Assembly: GCA_003508835.1 (NCBI GenBank)
Contig: PUFA01000034.1
Span: 4,552,501-4,616,500, forward strand
Length of the DNA stretch: 64,000 nt
Direction: 5' to 3'
Origin: Eonycteris spelaea
Lineage: Eukaryota > Chordata > Mammalia > Chiroptera > Pteropodidae
The notes under the pieces are model-generated. The model worked only from the letters and a program-made list of their open reading frames with translations, was not told the origin of the DNA and ran no database searches. The position numbers and the translations under genes are program-made. Of the stretch, positions 58,861 through 64,000 are shown piece after piece; the stretch's first letter is position 1; the number at the start of each line of letters is the position of its first letter.

Positions 58861-61224
58861 CTATATTCACTTCTCCAAATCTATCATAACATTACAAAAA
58901 TCAGCTAATCTAACTTGTTGCTGACTTTCAGAAAGAACGTTTACTACAAAAATACTGGTGATATTGTCTGTTAAAGAACACCATCTTTTCTTTTCATCAT
59001 AGAACAAGCTGAAACACACAATTCAGAAAGTCAGTTGTGCCACAGTAAAAGGGGGCCGAGCTTGGCGTCTTACGACTGGGGTTCAAGGGAGCCGTTAGCC
59101 ACATACTCCTCTTGGGATATTGATATTGATATAATCTTCGTCGTATATGACCTAGATCAAGACACGAACAGATCCAAATTCTGTCTGAATGTCATAGAAA
59201 CTCATAGATTCAGAAAGTTTGCTTTCTTCAAAAGGAAACCCCTAAACTCAAGCCTCCAGACCTTGCAGTGATTCTCCAGGCGGTGGAGCCGAGGTCACAT
59301 TTGAATGCTTCCTGAAGTGAAAGCCAGACCGGGGCAACGGAAGAGAAATCAGGAGACATAGCGCATCTGCCCCAGGGCCTCAAGTGGGGCAAGGGTAGTT
59401 TCTCCGTGGGAGCTGCACCAGCCTTACTGCAATGACTATGAGGCAGGAAAGAGAGTTTTCCCCTTTTTTAAGTCAGGCCCCGCACAGCTGTCCATCAATG
59501 GCTGCTTTCTTTAAGGGTCAACTCAGCATCGTTGGTTTCTAGAAAGCCCTGAGGCCAGTCCCCGCAAATCTCATCTTAATTGTTTAGTTGACTCTTTCCT
59601 TCACTAGCTCTTGCATAATGGGCAGTGGCTTTTATTACTACATGTCCTGTGGGTCCTGGCACATAACAGACCCTTGAAGTCTTACTAAACTTTGGTCTGG
59701 AATGAATGGATGATCTTGGTTAGTAGTTGGCAGGAGCTGGCTTCATCTGCCTGAGAGACAGATTCATCCCAGGGCACCAGCTTAGTAAGTGGTACCAGCC
59801 TGCGGGAGTATTTGCAGTATCCTGAAATCACTGAATGAGAGTAGATGTGAAAAGGGGATGAGATTGGACAAGTTTCTTTGTTGCTCAAGAGTCTTTGTGG
59901 AAGGGTTTTGCTCACTGGAAAGAGCAGAATCCCTGGCTTTATCCTGGGATGTCCTGGGTACCTGGGAAATCACATCCCTGCACTCTCAGAGGGATATCTG
60001 GCTAAGTAAGATCCTTTTGCATTCAAGAGGGAGAATATTTTATTTCAGCCTCAGAATAGTTTAAGATAAATTCTTCTGGGCTCCCTGCTTATAGAGTCTA
60101 CTGGGAAGATATTTAACTGAATTCTCTTAGAAGGAAAGGAAAAACTTGAAAATATTTACAAACCTGGTTCTGATTCGGTGCCAATTTTTACCAAAAAAAT
60201 ACTTACTGCAGAATTCCTAACCAACAAGCTCCTACATGCACCAGTGGCTGCAGATAAAACCATTGAAGTTACTACAATACCTTCCCAAATATCTGAGAAT
60301 GCTCTCGTCTAAAGATTTATTTAGTTTCAACCTGTGGTTTTTACAGCATGTCTCTTTAGATACCCTGCATGGGTCTCTGGTGGGTCGATCCTTTATGCTC
60401 CCTTTTCCTGGAAACCCTAGAAAGGCATTGACAAAACTATAGTCTTTTTTAATATTACCCCCCTCCCTAGTTTTTAGCAGCAGCTTCTACCTAATGTTCA
60501 TTTCATGGTCTGTCTCCCAGCCTGGAGGTGACATTGGATCAGAATGACTACAGTTTAGTATCCACACAGGACAAACACTCCAGTGCTTCATCTGTGACAT
60601 TCACGAGTGACTGAGAAAGTGTCTGGTGATGTCAGCAATCAGTTGGTGCTGGTGCTGGGTTCAGGAGGAGGCCCCTCTCTCTCTTGTCCTAAGAGTCATC
60701 TGTTCTGTGGCCGCTTTGCTTACACTCAGGCCGGAGAACGTTTGTAACTGACTGGCAGGAATGAAGCTATGATTCTCCAAGTGGTGGAGCTGAGGTCACA
60801 TCTGACTGCTCACTGCTCCACAAGCTATAAGCACCTGATCACAGAAAATTTAAAAAAAAAAAAAAGTTGTGAGAGGTTGTAATTGCTTTTTCTTGAATAG
60901 CCTCTCCTGATTTGGGCCTTTTTCAAGGTCAGATGCCCCTGGCATTCTCCGTGATATTGTTTTAGCTGTTGACTTTCAGGGGAGGATGAACTTGAAGAAT
61001 GTGTGCTCTTCGATCAGCCTTATGACTGGTTGCAATAGCTTTTGTTTTCCCAGTGGAACAAGGTATACAAGGCTTGTCACCAAATAGGGTCAGATGCCGG
61101 CGACGTTGATACTGCCTCTGCTATGACCCTTTCAGTGCTTCTGTGATGGCTCACATGGCCGGACACCTGTGTCACATCCTTTGGAGAGAGGGATTGTGAG
61201 TGATTCTTACAGCCTCAAAATATG

Positions 61225-61405
61225 CTACTTCGGGGGCCATCCAGTCTTCGGGTCTCTGTGACAACCCAGCTCTGCCTGGTGCTGTGGAAGCAGCGGCATC
61301 ACGAATGGACACGACCGTGTTCCAATAAAACTGGATTTAAAAAATAGGCCACTGGCTGCAACTGGCTTGCAGGCTGTAGTGTGCTAGCCCTTGGTCTACA
61401 TTATA
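61225..61405 (+). mobile_element. DNA transposon-like element, second copy
   Basis: 'acgaccgtgttccaataaaactggatttaaaaaataggcc' and 'ctggcttgcaggctgtagtgtgctagcccttgg' match the 3' part of the element at 26895-27108. Confidence 0.5.
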
Positions 61406-63053
61406 ATTTTGTCTAGCTTCCGGTTTTTTAGACAATCGAAATTAATTAAGTTAATATTTTTAGTGGCATTTTTGTTACCGATGTACCTTGCTATTTTATG
61501 AGAAATAATTGCCAAAACGTTTGCACCATAAAGCACCCTCTGCAATTTTCAGACTTGGGAGAAAGTGTGAAGATCTGCACTGTCGCCCCCTTTCCTGGTC
61601 TCAGATTGTGAGGGCCCCACTCAATGTAAATAAACTGGCCGCAGGCTGGAGCCCAATCCATATTTATGCACACGCGATCCCGACCTTCGGGAAGATTTCA
61701 CATTTTAGACATGATTTTACCGAAGGCTTTTAAATATTGCAGTAAAAGCTGTGGGCTTCTCGGTAGCAGAATGCTTTAACTCTTTATCTCTGCATTTTTG
61801 CCTGGTGCCCACCTGGCATGATTGAATGCCTTTGTGCTCCTGAAGGAATTTGAGGAATATTAGATTGAAGAATGTTTAAAAATAAAAGATCACAGGAAGA
61901 ATGCAACGTTTCTCATTTCCCACTCGGTTGTATTTCTCATCTCGCTGTGTGAGAAGGCAGACTTTCCCAGACATCAAAGGAAGAAATAGGAAAGGAGCAG
62001 GGACGAGCCGTAAACTGCAGTGAATAAGGCTCTGAAGTCCTAGGGTGCTCATCTTACCAACGTTTGTTAAATTGGAGCTCTTTTAAAATTTCCTTTTAAA
62101 TGAGCCTCGTTGGATTCGAAACAGTTAAAAAAATGTTGTCTATAAAAGGCAGGAGGGGTGGCAGGTTACTGTTTAAATCATAGTGCACTCCAGGGACCTT
62201 TAGGGAAGGTGAGGTCTTGAATGAAAGAGACCACCCAGAAGTTGAATTGGCTTTATTTTAATGATCGCCACTTAGCTCTGGTTAGCTAGAAAGTCCTGAA
62301 ATTGGATTTTGACACTCCCGGCTTCTGCTCATCAGTCTTGCTGTCAAGGGGCTTTTGAAATATAATATACAGATCTGTTGGGACAGTGGCTTTGTGCTCA
62401 GAGTAAAAAACCGTGGCTCACGTATATCTGTGGCCGCCGGGGAGTAATAGGCGGGTGGGATCTGATGGTGGGTGCCACATGTTTTGTGGGCAAGCCCCTC
62501 CTTATCTGAAGTCATTTCCTCCCTCTGCCCTGCTCCTTATCTTAGAACCCCGGAAGCCCACTGAGCCTTCACACAGCCCTTCTGTAAGTCCCAAGGGAGG
62601 GGCTGTCTGTCTGTCCACAGTCCAGGGAAGGCCACCCTGCCATTGTGCATTCCAGACTCTAGAGTGGATATAAAAAAAACCTTGCCTCTCCAAATCCCTA
62701 TGGGCCTCAGAAGAAAAAGACAAACCACTACCCGTTCTTTTAAAACCCATTGTAGAGCTGTCACGCCTGATTGCTTTGCCAAGATTCAACCTGCAAGTGC
62801 CAACATTAATTTGGACTCTACGTTTGTTGAAATCTATTTCTCACTTCCTGCACCGAAGACTAATATTTATACTCATTCATTGTTGCTATGCGGAAGTCTC
62901 AAATTTCCATACTTGCTAGAGAATATATTCTTTAGGGTATTTTTTATAGTTCCATTTGATTCTTGAATATAAGTTTTTTTTCGTCATTTGCCTTTAATAG
63001 GACTCGAGATCCAGTATATATCTAACCAGAGTTCTCTCTCCCTGTGATTTTAG

Positions 63054-63165
63054 GTTTGGGAAGAAACCCCGGCCTGCGATGTATGACGTGACCCCCATAG
63101 CCTACGAGGATTACAGCCCCGACGACAAACCCTTGGTCACACTGATTAAAACAAAAGATTTGTAA
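63054..63165 (+). CDS. DNER: DNER last coding exon (cytoplasmic tail, stop)
   Basis: The exon starts with a single G completing arginine in phase 2, then FGKKPRPAMYDVTPIAYEDY, SPDDKPLVTLIKTKDL and TAA at 63163-63165. This is the highly conserved end of DNER; versus the human form as remembered I see only a Ser-to-Pro and a Ser-to-Thr change. It contains a second tyrosine-rich patch (YEDY). No decay is visible, which suggests it has been selected until recently. That fits badly with an unusable donor upstream and favours either a sequence error or a recent change. The acceptor ttttag is sound. Confidence 0.95.
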
Positions 63166-64000
63166 TCATTTTTTGGCGATTATTTTTCAAAAAGATGGGA
63201 TACTACCCTCATTTAAATATTTTTAAGAAAATAAAAAGCTTAAGAAATTGAAAACGTTAGCTGCTCAAGAGTTTTCAGTAGACTATTTAAGAACTAATTT
63301 TCTGCAGCTTTTAGTTTGGGAAAAAAAAACATTTTAAAAACAGAATTCGAGGAATCCATAGACTCCATTTTAATGTACTTTCAGCTCTCTAACACCTATG
63401 CTGCAAATAGTGTGTGGTCTTTTCCTGGTAGACAGTGTCATGACACCCAGATTAATTTCCGTGGCTGGTGCAGAGTAAGTCTAATCAACGGTAAGTTTCA
63501 GTTTGGCGTGCCAGTGTTGGCCTTCTGAGTAGAGTTAGGAAACCACGTAGAGTATGATGTGTAGAACAATATACCCGTTACTTAAAAAAGAAGTCTGAAG
63601 TGTTTTGTTTTGTGAAAAAGAAACTAGTTAAATTTATTAATCCTAACCTGAATGAAATTAGCCTCTGCCTTATTCTGTGCATGGGTAAGTAGCTTGTTTC
63701 TGCACTGTTCTGTTGAACCTTGCGAAAACACTGTTTTGGTTCGTTTTTGTCATTTTCAGTCTTCTAGCTAGGCTCTGAAAACGTGCGTAACGAAAGGGCC
63801 TAGTGAAGCAAGTCATGATTGAATCAAATCTATATTTTCTTTAAAAAGTCAAGGGGTTTATATCGTGAGTAAGTTAAATTTACGTTGGTGTTAGTCGCTA
63901 AGAGGTAGTAAATGTAAGAGAGTCCTGGTTCCTTCGGTAGTGAGTATTTCTCATAGTGCATCTTTATTTATACCCGGGACATTTTTTTGTGGCTGTATTT
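63166..64000 (+). other. DNER: DNER 3' UTR (start; end not determined)
   Basis: AT-rich non-coding DNA follows the stop. A canonical AATAAA lies at 63230-63235, only 65 bases after the stop, so a very short 3' UTR is possible. In other mammals the UTR is longer, so sequence to the window end may also belong to it. No further frame or repeat is recognised. Confidence 0.6.
63230..63235 (+). promoter_or_regulatory. DNER: AATAAA polyadenylation signal
   Basis: A perfect hexamer in 'gaaaataaaaagc', close to the stop codon. Whether it is used cannot be told from sequence. Confidence 0.5.

Larger units (their letters stand above)
58117..63053 (+). other. DNER: DNER last intron (4.9 kb), donor defective
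   Basis: It ends with a good acceptor, 'ctccctgtgattttag' at 63038-63053, but starts GGCCAG. GT dinucleotides at 58166 and 58200 have donor-like contexts (CCCG/GTGGGC, CCAG/GTGGGC). Both lie beyond the in-frame stop and cannot rescue the tail. The stretches 58900-61200 and 61420-63030 hold no gene; the bases 61640-61880 look unique. Confidence 0.75.

Noticed and set aside
1..64000. A novel defence, mobile or metabolic gene system
   Set aside because: Apart from DNER and repeat relics there is no coding sequence with recognisable domains; nothing in the window supports such a system.

Overview
The window is vertebrate genomic DNA, almost certainly from a placental mammal. It has short exons with GT/AG (and one GC/AG) junctions separated by kilobase introns. 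The introns hold MIR and L2 fragments, hAT-Charlie (MER5A-type) elements, MLT1-type LTRs, 5'-truncated and antisense L1s, and many microsatellites. The L1 3' end at 22166-22847 resembles, from memory, the L1 tails common in bats and related Laurasiatheria, so a bat-like genome is a tentative guess. There is no bacterial, plasmid, phage or CRISPR content.

The only protein-coding gene I can support is the 3' part of DNER (Delta/Notch-like EGF-related receptor), on the + strand. Six exons are visible: 3026-3250, 28576-28694, 39231-39344, 48124-48255, 57870-58116 (or reading on to a stop at 58139-58141) and 63054-63165. They encode the last membrane-proximal EGF repeats, the single transmembrane helix and the cytoplasmic tail with its YEEF sorting motif, ending in KTKDL and a TAA at 63163. 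Intron phases agree throughout: phase 1 between the EGF exons, phase 2 before the last exon. The upstream exons lie outside the window.

The most notable result is that DNER looks damaged at two places here. Exon 28576-28694 is 4 bp short of the expected 123 bp. This shifts the frame within one EGF repeat and reaches a TGA at 28629. The transmembrane exon has GG where the intron's GT should be (58117-58118), so the frame runs on for seven new residues to TGA at 58139, next to a G-rich minisatellite. The gene is strongly conserved in mammals, so assembly or consensus errors must be excluded first. If both changes are real, the membrane form or the tail is altered in this lineage.

The rest is intron. 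Noteworthy parts are a CpG-dense patch with CRE and NRF1-like motifs (about 5087-5280), a solo-LTR-like element (about 8080-8725), an MLT1 split by an L1 (22065-23115), an L1 with an inverted 5' segment (25728-26880), an AT-rich insertion with an 18-bp target-site duplication (33783-34008) and two long CT-rich satellite tracts (7181-7565, 53525-53818). I found no new multi-gene system. Repeat boundaries are approximate and family names are from memory.
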